Assembly (NCBI GenBank): GCA_039033415.1
Contig: JBCCCR010000044.1
Coordinates: 1-37,487 of the forward strand
Length of the DNA stretch: 37,487 bases
Origin: Pseudomonadota bacterium
Lineage (GTDB): Bacteria; Pseudomonadota; Gammaproteobacteria; Xanthomonadales; SZUA-38
Direction: 5' to 3'
The translations under genes and the position numbers were made by a program. Positions 1-8,850 of this stretch are shown piece by piece (within the stretch, counting starts at the first letter, position 1; the number at the start of each line of letters is the position of its first letter). Below the pieces are notes generated by a model that was not told the DNA's origin, searched no databases, and saw only the letters and a program-made list of their open reading frames with translations.

Positions 1-184
1 GTGGCAGCCCTACATGAATATGGGGGATCAGGCCGGGGGTACCATCGCGCGCGGCTTCGGCTGCAAGGTCGCCGGTTTTGACGACCTGCCGCCCGGCGCG
101 CTGAAGGGCTTTGAAAAATACACGCCGCAGATCCTCGACACGGACAACTGGAAGGGTTTTGTGTCCGAGTCGACGGAAGCCTAA
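1..184 (+). CDS. 3' end of an unrecognised protein (partial)
   Basis: An open frame enters from the left edge (codons start at base 2) and stops at TAA 182-184, leaving about 60 C-terminal residues. They read in part YMNMGDQAGGTIARGFG and end in FVSESTEA. The fragment is Gly-rich, with one Cys, and has no membrane segment. I do not recognise the family from this fragment and assign no function. The open frame and codon use like the neighbouring genes make it a believable gene end. It converges with the universal stress protein gene, leaving 47 bases between the two stops. Confidence 0.6.
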   Translation, partial: WQPYMNMGDQAGGTIARGFGCKVAGFDDLPPGALKGFEKYTPQILDTDNWKGFVSESTEA

Positions 185-231
185 CGTCTAGTCTGCGGAA
201 CAAGCCGCCGACCGGGGAACCCCTCCTCTCA

Positions 232-1131
232 CTAGGCTCGTCCTGCCGGCACCGCCAGCACGTCGCAGGAAAGCGTGGGCAGCAGCTTTCGTGCGGTGCT
301 GCCGATCAGAAAGTCTTTCAGCCGGCTTCTGGCAAAGACCCCCATCACCATCAGGTCGACGGGCCGCTCGCGGCAGAAATTGAGAATGCCTCGGTCCGGA
401 TCGACGGCGGCGCAGTGAATGACTGGCGCTTTTGACAGGTCATCGGGGAGCAATTCTTCGATGAGTGCCCGGCGGCTTTTTTCCAGCTCGGCCATGTAAA
501 CCTCGGGGTCTTCAGCGATACCGATGGCGCCGGGTACCTGATGCATGGCGTGGTAAATCTCCAGTCCACCACAGGCGTCAGCAAACTGGCTGGCCCAGCC
601 GAGAATCTGATGATCGATACCGGTCTCGCCCCGGTCCACGGCGGTGGGATCGAGGCTCGAGGCGATCACCGCCGGGTCTGCCCAGGTGCTGCCCTTCACC
701 AGCAGGATCGGAACGCTGCTGCCGTGAATCAGATGCCACTCCGCCCGGCTCAGCTTGCGGCTGCGGTCGTCACGCGGCGCCATGCAGACAAGGTCTGCCT
801 TGTAAGAACCGATCGCCTCACGAACGCCGTCCTCAAAGGGACGCGCCCAAAGGCTATCCACCGTTACGCGGTCGGACGGTAGGTCCAGCGTCTGCGCAAG
901 CTTTTCCAAGTTTTCGCGTGCTGCCTTCAGGATCTCGATGCGATCGCCGTCACCTCGGACCTGGTGAAACAATTCGAAGTCGACACCGGTGCCCAGGCCC
1001 GACTCATACACCACGCTCACCAGCGTCAGGTTGGCGCCGAAGTTTTTGGCCAGCGCCGCTCCACGCAGCGCCGAAAAGCTGGTGTCCCGATCCGGATTGA
1101 CCACAGCGAGGATGTTCTTGATTTCGTTCAT
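232..1131 (-). CDS. Universal stress protein with two tandem Usp domains (UspE-like)
   Basis: This 299-residue cytosolic protein has two Usp (alpha/beta, adenine-nucleotide-binding type) repeats. The first begins MNEIKNILAVVNPDRDTSFS and continues through LVSVVYESG and LVCMAPRDD to VPILLVKG. The second runs from about residue 165 to the end and closes with MGVFARSRLKDFLIGSTARK...VLAVPAG, the usual glycine-rich/GST phosphate-loop region followed by the last beta strand. Length and architecture fit the UspE group rather than single-domain UspA. The frame stays open upstream to 1467, but I place the start at ATG 1131. Homology begins exactly there, and an AAGGTG ribosome site lies just before it. 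UspE-like proteins are linked to stasis and stress survival; the trigger here is unknown. It is transcribed away from the ToxR-like regulator gene. Confidence 0.9.
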   Translation of the reverse strand: MNEIKNILAVVNPDRDTSFSALRGAALAKNFGANLTLVSVVYESGLGTGVDFELFHQVRGDGDRIEILKAARENLEKLAQTLDLPSDRVTVDSLWARPFEDGVREAIGSYKADLVCMAPRDDRSRKLSRAEWHLIHGSSVPILLVKGSTWADPAVIASSLDPTAVDRGETGIDHQILGWASQFADACGGLEIYHAMHQVPGAIGIAEDPEVYMAELEKSRRALIEELLPDDLSKAPVIHCAAVDPDRGILNFCRERPVDLMVMGVFARSRLKDFLIGSTARKLLPTLSCDVLAVPAGRA

Positions 1132-1465
1132 TACTGGCACCTTTTCTCCGCCTGCTATTCGCCACTGCTCCATCGCGCCAGGGTGAGTTCGGCACTGGTG
1201 GCGTGGCCTAGCATTTACGGTACCGAAACCCTCCGCGAAATCATTATCGTGGAATTCCCGTATGGATCCTTCGGCAGCTACTGGTGGGCCGTGCAGCGTG
1301 ACGAGGTGCCGTTCGTGAACGATTTCGCCGTAAAAATGCTCTTGCGGCGCGCCACGCTCGAACCGCCCACTGGAATAAAACGCCAGCCGTGTGGTGCAAA
1401 CTGCCTGGTTTTGGGGGTATGGTCGTCGTTGTAGCCAACCATTCGGCCCGGCAGCAGGAGTAGCC
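1132..1465. promoter_or_regulatory. Divergent intergenic region, usp / ToxR-like regulator
   Basis: These 334 bases separate two divergently transcribed genes and must hold both promoters. Frames remain open across it on both strands, but the translations show no recognisable domain, and both neighbours have good internal starts with ribosome sites. A GGAGTAG motif ends 4 bases before the ATG at 1466. I could not pick out a convincing -35/-10 pair. Confidence 0.4.
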
Positions 1466-2443
1466 ATGGCGCCACTGCACTTTGATGAGTACGAGTTTTG
1501 TCCCGAGGCATTAACGCTGCTTTACCGTGGACTGCCGGTTAAGCTGCGGCCCAAGACTGCGGTTGTCCTCAAAAGACTGCTCGCCAGCCCGGGCGAGCTC
1601 GTCGACAAAGCCTCGCTGTTGGAAGCGGCATGGGGCGATCGCTGGGTGGCCGATCAGAATCTGTTTCAGGCCATCAGCGAGCTGCGAAGCCTGCTCGCGC
1701 CGCTGAAGCCGATCGTCACCTACCCGAACCGCGGTTATGCCTGGAGCCTCCCCGTCGATTCACGCGCTCCCGTCGCATCGCCGAAACACCATCGCTGGAT
1801 GCCGGTGCGCGCTCTGGCCGCCGCGCTGGCGCTGTCGATAGGCGTCGCGGCATTCCATGGCGGCGCAGAAAAGGACGCCGAAACCACACTACCCCTCTCT
1901 CCGTCAGTCCAGGCGTTTCAGCTGGGCATCTCGACGCTAGACCGCTCGCCTGAACGCGCCGCGGACTACTTCCGCGTGGCGCTGAGAGAGGATCCCGACT
2001 TCGGCGAAGCGCAGCTGCTGCTGGCGCAGTCGCTCTTCGCTGCCGGGCTGCTGGACCAGGCCAGAACCGAAGCGCAGCACCTGTATGTTCGAACCGTCGA
2101 CCAGGAGTTGGCCTACCTGCAGGTCAGCGTTATGGGACTCCTCAGTCGTCTCGACGAGGCCGCCGGCGTTCCGAACCCCGCGTTCGACTGGGCGCAGTCG
2201 GCCTGGGAAAAGGCCTCCTCCGAAGGTTTTGCCTGCGCTGCCAGCGCGGCACGACAGCGCCTGGTGGATCTGATTGCCGCCGCAGACTTAAGCGAGCAGC
2301 ACTTTCCCGAGGCGCTGCGGCCGACCCAGAACCCGGAGACGCTCATGACTGCTGAGAGTGGACAAAATGGCTGCGATCCGCTGCTCGGCGAAACCGAGCC
2401 TGTCAAAGCGGCCAAATCCGACGCATTTCGGCCAACCGCCTGA
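1466..2443 (+). CDS. Membrane-anchored winged-helix transcriptional regulator (ToxR/CadC-like) with TPR-like periplasmic region
   Basis: Residues 3-95 form an OmpR/PhoB-type winged helix (Trans_reg_C). Signs include ELVDKASLLEAAWGDRWV, the recognition-helix region NLFQAISELRSLL and the wing ending PNRGYAWSL. There is no receiver domain. A single hydrophobic segment at about 113-131 would span the inner membrane, as in ToxR, CadC and related one-component regulators. The periplasmic part contains helical TPR-like repeats (about 147-215: LGISTLDRSPERAADYFRVAL, then AQLLLAQSLFAAG) and a low-complexity tail. The start at ATG 1466 is supported by GGAGTAG just upstream; the frame opens earlier, at 1391. 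The protein probably senses an envelope condition and binds DNA from the membrane. Its target is unknown, but the divergent usp gene and the downstream dsbC-like gene are natural candidates. Confidence 0.82.
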   Translation: MAPLHFDEYEFCPEALTLLYRGLPVKLRPKTAVVLKRLLASPGELVDKASLLEAAWGDRWVADQNLFQAISELRSLLAPLKPIVTYPNRGYAWSLPVDSRAPVASPKHHRWMPVRALAAALALSIGVAAFHGGAEKDAETTLPLSPSVQAFQLGISTLDRSPERAADYFRVALREDPDFGEAQLLLAQSLFAAGLLDQARTEAQHLYVRTVDQELAYLQVSVMGLLSRLDEAAGVPNPAFDWAQSAWEKASSEGFACAASAARQRLVDLIAAADLSEQHFPEALRPTQNPETLMTAESGQNGCDPLLGETEPVKAAKSDAFRPTA

Positions 2444-2530
2444 CCTCAGCCGGCTCTTTGAGATCTTTTGAGGTGCCTTTTCGGGCCTGACGTGTGACCT
2501 TGGGTGGTGTTCAAAACCCATGACTCCACG

Positions 2531-3268
2531 ATGCTCGCACCACTTCTGATTTTGCTGTCCGCTTTCCCAGCGGCCGAGCCTGCGACGCCAGCCGCCCCCG
2601 ATCCGCGCCTGCGCGAGGTCGCCGCGGGACTGTTTCCGAATGCGTCCGACGACGAATGGGACCTGGAGGCAGCCGTCCTGCCGGGCTATTTCCGGCTGTC
2701 TTTTGGAACGCAGATCTTTTACCTGAGCGAAGACGGGCGCTACCTGCTGGCGGGCCCGCTTTACGATTTGCAAACGAAGCAAAACCTGACCGCCGCGAGC
2801 CAGGCTGAGGCCAGAAAGGCGCTGCTGCAGGACGTGGACCTCGCCGTCCCCATCCACTTTTCTGAGAACGGTTCTGCGCCACGAACAGGCATTTCCGTGG
2901 TCACCAACATCAACTGCACCTTTTGCCGGCAGCTCCATCAGCAGCTGGATGAATACCTGGCCGCCGGTATCGACATCCAGTATGTGATGCTGCCGGCAGG
3001 CGGAGGCGATGGCTACGAACAAACCGCGGCCCTGCTCTGCTCCGACGACCCGGCGGCCGCCGTCGCGGCGGCCATGTTGGGCAAGCCAAGCGGGAGCGGC
3101 GCGGCTCCAACCGCTGCCTGCCGCCAAAGTCTCGACGAACACGTGGCGCTGGCGCGTAAGCTGGGCGCCGTCAGCACACCCAATCTTGTGCTTCCCAGCG
3201 GCGAGCTGATCCAAGGCTACCAGTCACCTGCGCAGCTCAGAGACCGGCTTGATCGCAGCGCCCGTTAA
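2531..3268 (+). CDS. dsbC: Periplasmic protein-disulfide isomerase, DsbC-like
   Basis: The protein follows the E. coli DsbC layout closely. It has an exported N terminus (hydrophobic MLAPLLILLSAFPAAEPA), a small N-terminal dimerisation domain with FYLSEDGRYLLAGPLYDL (compare DsbC's strand-turn ending in GPMYD), and a thioredoxin-fold catalytic domain. The active site reads NINCTFCRQLH, with cysteines at about residues 129 and 132. A second cysteine pair (LCSDDP and AACRQ) and the cis-proline loop VSTPNLVLPSG are also present. CTFC replaces the common CGYC, so redox tuning may differ. DsbC-type enzymes reshuffle wrong disulfides in the periplasm and are kept reduced by DsbD, which is not in this window. 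The frame also has a GTG at 2504. I prefer ATG 2531 because it begins right at the signal peptide, although neither start has a strong ribosome site. Confidence 0.88.
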   Translation: MLAPLLILLSAFPAAEPATPAAPDPRLREVAAGLFPNASDDEWDLEAAVLPGYFRLSFGTQIFYLSEDGRYLLAGPLYDLQTKQNLTAASQAEARKALLQDVDLAVPIHFSENGSAPRTGISVVTNINCTFCRQLHQQLDEYLAAGIDIQYVMLPAGGGDGYEQTAALLCSDDPAAAVAAAMLGKPSGSGAAPTAACRQSLDEHVALARKLGAVSTPNLVLPSGELIQGYQSPAQLRDRLDRSAR

Positions 3269-3287
3269 GGGGATTTCCCGCCCGCCG

Positions 3288-5906
3288 TTACGGCGACTCA
3301 AAGCCATCCGCAAAGATCAGCGCCGCCTGCGGGTCGTCCGAGCCCGTACCGTTGACTGCAAACGTGTAGGGGTTCTCGTCGGCGTCGTTGCTCAGGATGG
3401 TGACCTGGCCAATGACCTGCCCTAAGGATTCTGGTGTGAAGCTAACGCTGAATTCCGTCGACTGACTCGGCCCCAGGGAGGTTTCGGCGGGCTGGGTGAT
3501 GCTGAAACTGGTGCCGAGGATTTCCAGCGGCGACGCAAGCGAGAGTGTTCCCCCGCCCGTATTTTGAATCGTGAACGTCCGGTTCAGCGAGGCGCCGATT
3601 CCCACGTCACCGAATGCCGTGCCGTCAGCCGGGCCGGGGCTGGCGTCGCCGTCAGCGATGCTGGCGCCATTGCCGACGACGTCGATTTCCACAATCGCTA
3701 CGCTGAAGCCACCGAGGGAACGGCCCACCACAGAGTTGGGGCCGGTGGTGGCGGTGTCAAACACCTCGCCACCGTTGACCGCAACGTTGTAGTCGCCGCT
3801 GTCGGCAGCGTCCCACGCCCCGCCGGGCGGCAGCACCGTGTAAGTTGCTACTAGCTGGCCCTGGGTCCCGGCTAGATCGACATCCTGAACCGTCAGCGGG
3901 CCTGGAGTCACCGATAGGTCTGCAGGATCAATGCTGGCAAAGTCCACTGCCCCATCCAGCTCCGTGTAGGTGATCTCCAGCGGAAAGCTGGTCGCACCGG
4001 GCAGCAACACGTCAGGCGCCGAGGTCAGGGTGGCCAGCGGCGGAAACAGATCGACAAACTCCACGCTGCCGATATCACAGTCCGCATCGTCGTCAGCATC
4101 GCCATCGACAGGCCTGGGCATTCCAGTCTGGTCCACGGCCGGACAAACGCTATTGGTCCCGGCGTCCACGAGTGGACTGCCAGACAGCGGCAGGTGGGTT
4201 GGCGTTGGCCCACCATTGTCCCCGAGCTCTCCCAGAACAGGGTCTCCCGCCAGCAAATCTACCGCTCCGACAGCACAACTCCCGTCGCTGATAAAGTTCG
4301 CCACATTGACGTCCAACGGAATGATGGCATCGACGCAGTCATTCTCAGCGGAGTCAGCAATCACCGTGTTGGTGATCGACCAGAAGTCAACGAGGTTGTT
4401 GGCCTTGGTGATCCCGTTAGGCGTATTGCCGACGATGGTGCTGTTGGTGAGCACGATGGGTGCAAAGGCGTAAACGGCAGCGGGAAACAGGTTGCCGGAG
4501 CCTGTCGCCGTATTCCCGCTGATGGTTGTATTGGTGAGCTGACTGGTTTCGCTGGTCAGCGTAAAAATCGCCCCGCCCTCCGACGCCGTGTTATCGCTCA
4601 TGGTGCTGCCGTTCACGGCGAAACCGGCACGACCATACATCGCGCCGCCGCTGCCGGTAGCGGTATTGGCTTGAAAGATCGAGTCGGTTAACTCGGTTGG
4701 CCCTGCGGTATCGATGCCACCACCCAGCGTCGCTTCGTTGGAGGTGATTTCGCTGTTGGTGATACCCAGCGTTCCGGTGGCGGACAAACGCACGCCGCCG
4801 CCACGGTTGCTCGTATTGCCGCTGATCGTGGAGTTCTCCACAAATAACGTGCCGGTTGAATACGCTCCGCCGCCGTCAGCCGCAGCAGAATTGTTGTCGA
4901 CCTGCGACCGGGTCAGCGTTAGCTGTGCGCCGTTCTTCACCGCGATCGCGCCGCCGTCATCACCGGCCGTATTGCCGCTCAGCACAACGTCGGTGAGTTG
5001 CGCCTCGCTACCAACCGCATCGAAGGAGATGGCTCCGCCGTCGATCTGCACCGCATTGTCCGACATGGTAACGCCGCTAAACTCCGCCGAGCCGCGGAAA
5101 AAAATTGCGCCGCCCTCAGCGGCCGCATGGTCGTTCAGGGCTCCTCCGGTCATCACGACGCGAGCCGGGCTGTTGTCGAAGACAAAGACGCTGGCGATGC
5201 CGCCCCCGTAGGTCGCGATGTTGCCGGTGAGCACCGAGTTCGTGAGGGTCAGAGTCGCCTCACCCCCGACAGCCAGCCCGCCACCGCCGCGCTCGGCAAT
5301 GTTGCCGCTGACGGTGCTGTCAACCATGGTCGTCTCGCCGACAGACGTCAGGACGGCACCCCCGTGGCCGCCGATGCCGGCCAGGCCAAAGTCGGCCTCG
5401 TTATCGTTCAGCGCGCACGCCTCGATCGTGACATTTTCGCCAACATTGATGACCGCACCGCCGTTGTCGTCGGTCACATAGCCATTGACTAGCGTTAACG
5501 AACGTAAGGTCACGTCGCGAGGCGTGTCGCTGCCGGGGTCACGAATCCGAAAAACTCGCGAGGTGTTGCCCGCGTCAATGGTGATTCCGCCTCTTGGCCC
5601 GCTGCCGGCGTCGATGGTGACCGATGAGGAAATTTCGATCTGACCCTGAATCAACGAAATGGTGTTGTCAGGAATCGTTGAGCTGAATTCGATCTGATCA
5701 ACGCCGGCTATGTCCCCGGCCACGCAGCCGGCAACCGGAACGTTGTTATTCGCGGCAGCAATGGCGGTCCTGAGCGTGCAGGTGGAGCCACCGATCACGG
5801 CCAAATCGCTGTTGGAGTTCACGGTAATTACTGCAGCACGCGACGATTCCGGTGCCGCCAAGGCGGCAGCAATGGCGATGGCTAACCATCTTTTCTGTTC
5901 TCGCAT
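3288..5906 (-). CDS. Secreted beta-helix protein with choice-of-anchor Q and D domains (paralog 1)
   Basis: This 872-residue exported protein begins with signal peptide MREQKRWLAIAIAAALAAPE...RA. Next comes a CSLREA-type N-terminal motif (here CTLRTAIAAAN). A long right-handed beta-helix (about residues 60-520) is built of SGNTA.../GGA(I) turns such as FQANTATGSGGA, like the GGAI/FxxN repeats of chlamydial Pmp proteins. A choice-of-anchor Q segment follows (THLPLSGSPLVDAGTN...DIGSVEF), then an Ig-like domain (about 610-720), a choice-of-anchor D/ASPM-SPD-2-Hydin-like domain (FTIQNTGGGTLSL...NPYTFAVNGTGSD), and a C terminus ending ALIFADGFESP. It is probably secreted or surface-held; ligand unknown. 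The frame extends to a TTG at 5948, but ATG 5906 starts the signal peptide. A paralog of the same architecture lies immediately upstream. Confidence 0.85.
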   Translation of the reverse strand: MREQKRWLAIAIAAALAAPESSRAAVITVNSNSDLAVIGGSTCTLRTAIAAANNNVPVAGCVAGDIAGVDQIEFSSTIPDNTISLIQGQIEISSSVTIDAGSGPRGGITIDAGNTSRVFRIRDPGSDTPRDVTLRSLTLVNGYVTDDNGGAVINVGENVTIEACALNDNEADFGLAGIGGHGGAVLTSVGETTMVDSTVSGNIAERGGGGLAVGGEATLTLTNSVLTGNIATYGGGIASVFVFDNSPARVVMTGGALNDHAAAEGGAIFFRGSAEFSGVTMSDNAVQIDGGAISFDAVGSEAQLTDVVLSGNTAGDDGGAIAVKNGAQLTLTRSQVDNNSAAADGGGAYSTGTLFVENSTISGNTSNRGGGVRLSATGTLGITNSEITSNEATLGGGIDTAGPTELTDSIFQANTATGSGGAMYGRAGFAVNGSTMSDNTASEGGAIFTLTSETSQLTNTTISGNTATGSGNLFPAAVYAFAPIVLTNSTIVGNTPNGITKANNLVDFWSITNTVIADSAENDCVDAIIPLDVNVANFISDGSCAVGAVDLLAGDPVLGELGDNGGPTPTHLPLSGSPLVDAGTNSVCPAVDQTGMPRPVDGDADDDADCDIGSVEFVDLFPPLATLTSAPDVLLPGATSFPLEITYTELDGAVDFASIDPADLSVTPGPLTVQDVDLAGTQGQLVATYTVLPPGGAWDAADSGDYNVAVNGGEVFDTATTGPNSVVGRSLGGFSVAIVEIDVVGNGASIADGDASPGPADGTAFGDVGIGASLNRTFTIQNTGGGTLSLASPLEILGTSFSITQPAETSLGPSQSTEFSVSFTPESLGQVIGQVTILSNDADENPYTFAVNGTGSDDPQAALIFADGFESP

Positions 5907-6001
5907 CGTTGAAACGGCGTTGGCTGACTCACCAGGAACAAACGACAAGCGATAAGAATGGGATCAGCGAAGCCCAAGACAGCGCATTTTCTTGAGGCGG
6001 G

Positions 6002-8626
6002 TCAGAGTGATTCGAAACTGTCGGCGAAGATCAGCGCCGCCTGCGGGTCGTCAGAGCCAGTGCCGCTGACCGCAAACGTATAGGGATTTTCGTCGGCATC
6101 GTCGCTGAGGATGGTGACCTGGCCCGTGACCTGTCCAGTGACCGACGGAGCAAACGTCACCGAAAACGTCGCGCTTTCACCTGGCCCAAGGGTTGTCTCA
6201 GCCGGTTGAGTGATGCTGAAGCCTGCGCCAAAGACCTCCAGCGGCTCCGTCAGCGTAAGGGTACCGCCGCCCACGTTTTGCACCGTAAAGTTGCGGGTCA
6301 GCGATGCGCCCGTTGGAAGGCCCCCAAACGCAGTCCCGTTCGTCGGCGTTGGACCGTTGTCGCCGTCAGCGATGCTAACGCCGTTGCCCGTCACGTCCAG
6401 ATCAACAATCGCGACGCTAAAGCCGCCTAGCGGACCAGCAGGCACGGGGTTCGCTCCCGTCGTAGCGCGGTCCAGCACCTCACCGGCATTGAGCGCAACG
6501 CTGTAGTTTCCGCTGTCACCTGCGTCCCAGCTTCCGCCCGGCGGTAGCACCGTATAAGTGGCCACCAGTCGGTCAGGCGTTCCCGCCAAAGCCACACCCT
6601 GGACCGTTAGTGGCCCAGGCGTGACCGTCAGATCTGCCGGGTCGATCGTGGCGAAGTCCACCGCCCCATCAAGCTCGGTATAGGTGACCTCCAGCGGTGT
6701 GCCGTTCTCTCCGGGAACCGTTACGTCGGGCGCGGATGTCAGCGTCGCCAGCGGGGGAAACAGGTCGACAAACTCCACGCTGCCGATATCGCACACAGCA
6801 TCATCGTCAGCGTTGCCGTCGATCGAGCGAGGCATGCCCGTCTGGTCATCAGCCGGACAGTCGGCGTTGGTGCCGGCGTCAACCAGCGGGCTGCCTGAGA
6901 GCGGCAGATGGGTCTGGGTGACACCGCCGTTGCTGGCCAGCGGCCCGAGCAGCGGGTCACCGGTCAGCAGATCGACGGCGCCAGCTGCGCAGGTGCCGTC
7001 CCCGATAAAGCTGTTCAGGTTCACGCTGATCGGCGTGATGGCGTCGACGCAATCCAGTACCGGCGATCCGGCGATTACCGTATTGGTCAGGGACCAAAAT
7101 TGCGCTGGGCTGTCTTTAAAAACCGTGTTGGGTGCGTTGTCGATCAGCGTGCTGTTGCTGATCACCATCGGCGGACGACTGAAAACGGCCGCGGGATAAG
7201 ACGATGTGGCTCCCACCGACGTGTTCTCGCTGATTGTCACGTTGGTCAACGTGGCGGTCTGATCGCCGGCCAAAAACAGCGCCGCGCCGTCTGACGCCGT
7301 GTTGCCGCTGATGGTGGTTCGCGTGAGGCTTAGCGTGTCACGCGTATACAGCGCGCCGGCAAATGACGTCGCGGTATTGCCGCTGACCTTGCTGTCCACC
7401 AGGTCGAGCGGACCCCGCGATAGGATGCCCGCCGCGATTTCCGCTGTGTTGTTTTCAATGCGACTCGTGTCCACGAACAGCGAACCGGTATCGGCAACAT
7501 TGATGGCACCACCGGCGGCGCCGCCCGGTCCAGCGCTGTTCCCGCTAATGGTGGAGTCCAGAATTGTGACGTCGCCCCGGGAGAGTATGGCACCACCCCC
7601 TTCGGTGGCGCCATTGGCCGTAAGCAGCGATGAAACGATGCTCAGCTGCACGCCCTCGTCAAGATCGATCGCACCTCCGCTGCCGCTTGCGGTGTTGCTA
7701 CTCATGGTGACGCCGGTCAGCTGGACGTCGGAGTCCTGAAAGAAGAAGCGAGCTGCACCGCCGTCAGACGCGGCAACGTTGCCGGAAAAGGTTACGCCAG
7801 TGATCTCTGCTGTTCCGACAAAAGCGAGTCCGCCACCAAAAGCCTCCGTGGCGGTATTGTCGCTAACTGTTCCGCCGGTCATCGTGAGGCTCGCGTAGCC
7901 GTTAAAAAACGTGGTGCTCCATCCCCCGCCAAGCCTCGCAACATTTTCGCTGAGCTCGGTGTTGAGCAGGGTGACCGTCGGGTCGAAGGCGGTGGAGATT
8001 CCGCCGCCCGCCTGCTCTGCCGCATTTCCGCTGATGGTGCTGTCGACAATCGTCACCTCGCCGCGGAAGATATCCATTGCCCCGCCGAAGCCGTTGCCGG
8101 ACATGCCAGCGACGGCCGTGTTGCCGCGCAAGGTGCAGCTCTCTAAGACGAGATTCTCGCCGTCGACCCGAATCGCGCCACCGCTGGCCCCGGAGACATA
8201 ACCGTTGATCAGCGTCAGGCCGCGCAGCGTCACCTGCTGGACCGTGTCGTCGTCCGAATCATCGATCTGAAAAACCCTGGAGTTGCCTCCAGCGTCGACA
8301 GTGACGCCCCCTCGTAAATCTCCCAAGGCGTTGATGGTCAGCGACGAGGTGATCTCAAGCTGTCCGTTCTGCAGCGAGATGGTGCTGCTGGTTAAGTCAG
8401 GGCTGAACTCGATAACGTCAACACCCAACGCGTCGCCCGCGACACAACCCGACACGGGCGAATTACTATTTGCGGCCGCAATCGCCGTGCGCAGGGTGCA
8501 AGCTGCGCCCCCAACGACGAAGAAATCGGTGGGTGAATCGACCGTAATTACCGCAGCGTGCGTCGCCTGCGACGTCGCCAACGCCGCAGCGATTGCAGCG
8601 GGAAGCCACTTGGGTTGTACCGGCAT
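6002..8626 (-). CDS. Secreted beta-helix protein with choice-of-anchor Q and D domains (paralog 2)
   Basis: This 874-residue protein has the same domain order as its downstream neighbour. It has signal peptide MPVQPKWLPAAIAAALATSQ...HA, the CTLRTAIAAAN motif, a Pmp-like beta-helix rich in SGNTA and GGA turns, the choice-of-anchor Q string THLPLSGSPLVDAGTN, an Ig-like domain (TYTELDGAVDFATIDPADL), a choice-of-anchor D domain and the tail ALIFADSFESL. By eye the two proteins agree strongly at the N terminus and over the last ~300 residues, and differ mainly in the helix repeats. The ATG at 8626 starts the signal peptide. It is transcribed toward paralog 1, with 95 bases between its stop and that gene's ATG, so the pair may be co-transcribed. 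Role inferred only: adhesion, surface structure or polymer binding. Confidence 0.85.
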   Translation of the reverse strand: MPVQPKWLPAAIAAALATSQATHAAVITVDSPTDFFVVGGAACTLRTAIAAANSNSPVSGCVAGDALGVDVIEFSPDLTSSTISLQNGQLEITSSLTINALGDLRGGVTVDAGGNSRVFQIDDSDDDTVQQVTLRGLTLINGYVSGASGGAIRVDGENLVLESCTLRGNTAVAGMSGNGFGGAMDIFRGEVTIVDSTISGNAAEQAGGGISTAFDPTVTLLNTELSENVARLGGGWSTTFFNGYASLTMTGGTVSDNTATEAFGGGLAFVGTAEITGVTFSGNVAASDGGAARFFFQDSDVQLTGVTMSSNTASGSGGAIDLDEGVQLSIVSSLLTANGATEGGGAILSRGDVTILDSTISGNSAGPGGAAGGAINVADTGSLFVDTSRIENNTAEIAAGILSRGPLDLVDSKVSGNTATSFAGALYTRDTLSLTRTTISGNTASDGAALFLAGDQTATLTNVTISENTSVGATSSYPAAVFSRPPMVISNSTLIDNAPNTVFKDSPAQFWSLTNTVIAGSPVLDCVDAITPISVNLNSFIGDGTCAAGAVDLLTGDPLLGPLASNGGVTQTHLPLSGSPLVDAGTNADCPADDQTGMPRSIDGNADDDAVCDIGSVEFVDLFPPLATLTSAPDVTVPGENGTPLEVTYTELDGAVDFATIDPADLTVTPGPLTVQGVALAGTPDRLVATYTVLPPGGSWDAGDSGNYSVALNAGEVLDRATTGANPVPAGPLGGFSVAIVDLDVTGNGVSIADGDNGPTPTNGTAFGGLPTGASLTRNFTVQNVGGGTLTLTEPLEVFGAGFSITQPAETTLGPGESATFSVTFAPSVTGQVTGQVTILSDDADENPYTFAVSGTGSDDPQAALIFADSFESL

Positions 8627-8783
8627 AAGCGTTCGTCAATGAGTTTCTCAGCCTCTTTCTACGGAATTGCCGCGGAAAAGCGTCACCGCTCCGCCTTACG
8701 CCGAGAGCTTCATGCACGGGGCAGGGTCGCACGACGCAATTTGTCTAGTCCGTTTAGCGCAAGAGGCGTTCGGTAAACCCCTA

Positions 8784-8812
8784 TTGACCCAAAAAGCTGT
8801 CGCGATGAATCT
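8784..8812 (+). promoter_or_regulatory. Possible sigma-70 promoter for ppk2
   Basis: TTGACC (8784-8789) and GAATCT (8807-8812) are separated by 17 bases, upstream of the ppk2 start. The -35 is good and the -10 weak, so this is a suggestion only. It lies in the 224-base region between the divergent beta-helix gene and ppk2. Confidence 0.35.
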
Positions 8813-8850
8813 GGAGCGAAAACCAACAACTCATAACGCACCCAAGAAGA

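Larger units (their letters stand above)
3288..8626 (-). repeat. Tandem gene duplication of the beta-helix proteins
   Basis: The two genes repeat each other in direct orientation. Similarity is visible in the DNA: the 3' ends at 3312 and 6027 begin with the same 26 bases, and the match continues at high identity through the anchor D domain. The beta-helix part has drifted more. This is a local duplication rather than two independent acquisitions. Confidence 0.8.

Noticed and set aside
1132-1467. N-terminal extension of the usp frame (112 extra residues)
   Set aside because: The extension has no Usp similarity, and the ATG at 1131 has a ribosome site and starts exactly where the domain begins.
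4714-5492. Long plus-strand frames antisense to the beta-helix genes (also at 6684-7199 and 7299-7739)
   Set aside because: They are mirror frames of GC-rich repetitive coding sequence, with low-complexity Ala/Pro/Ser translations and no ribosome sites.
5907-5948. TTG start at 5948 for beta-helix paralog 1
   Set aside because: ATG 5906 begins a good signal peptide, as in paralog 2; the extra 14 residues would place polar sequence before it.
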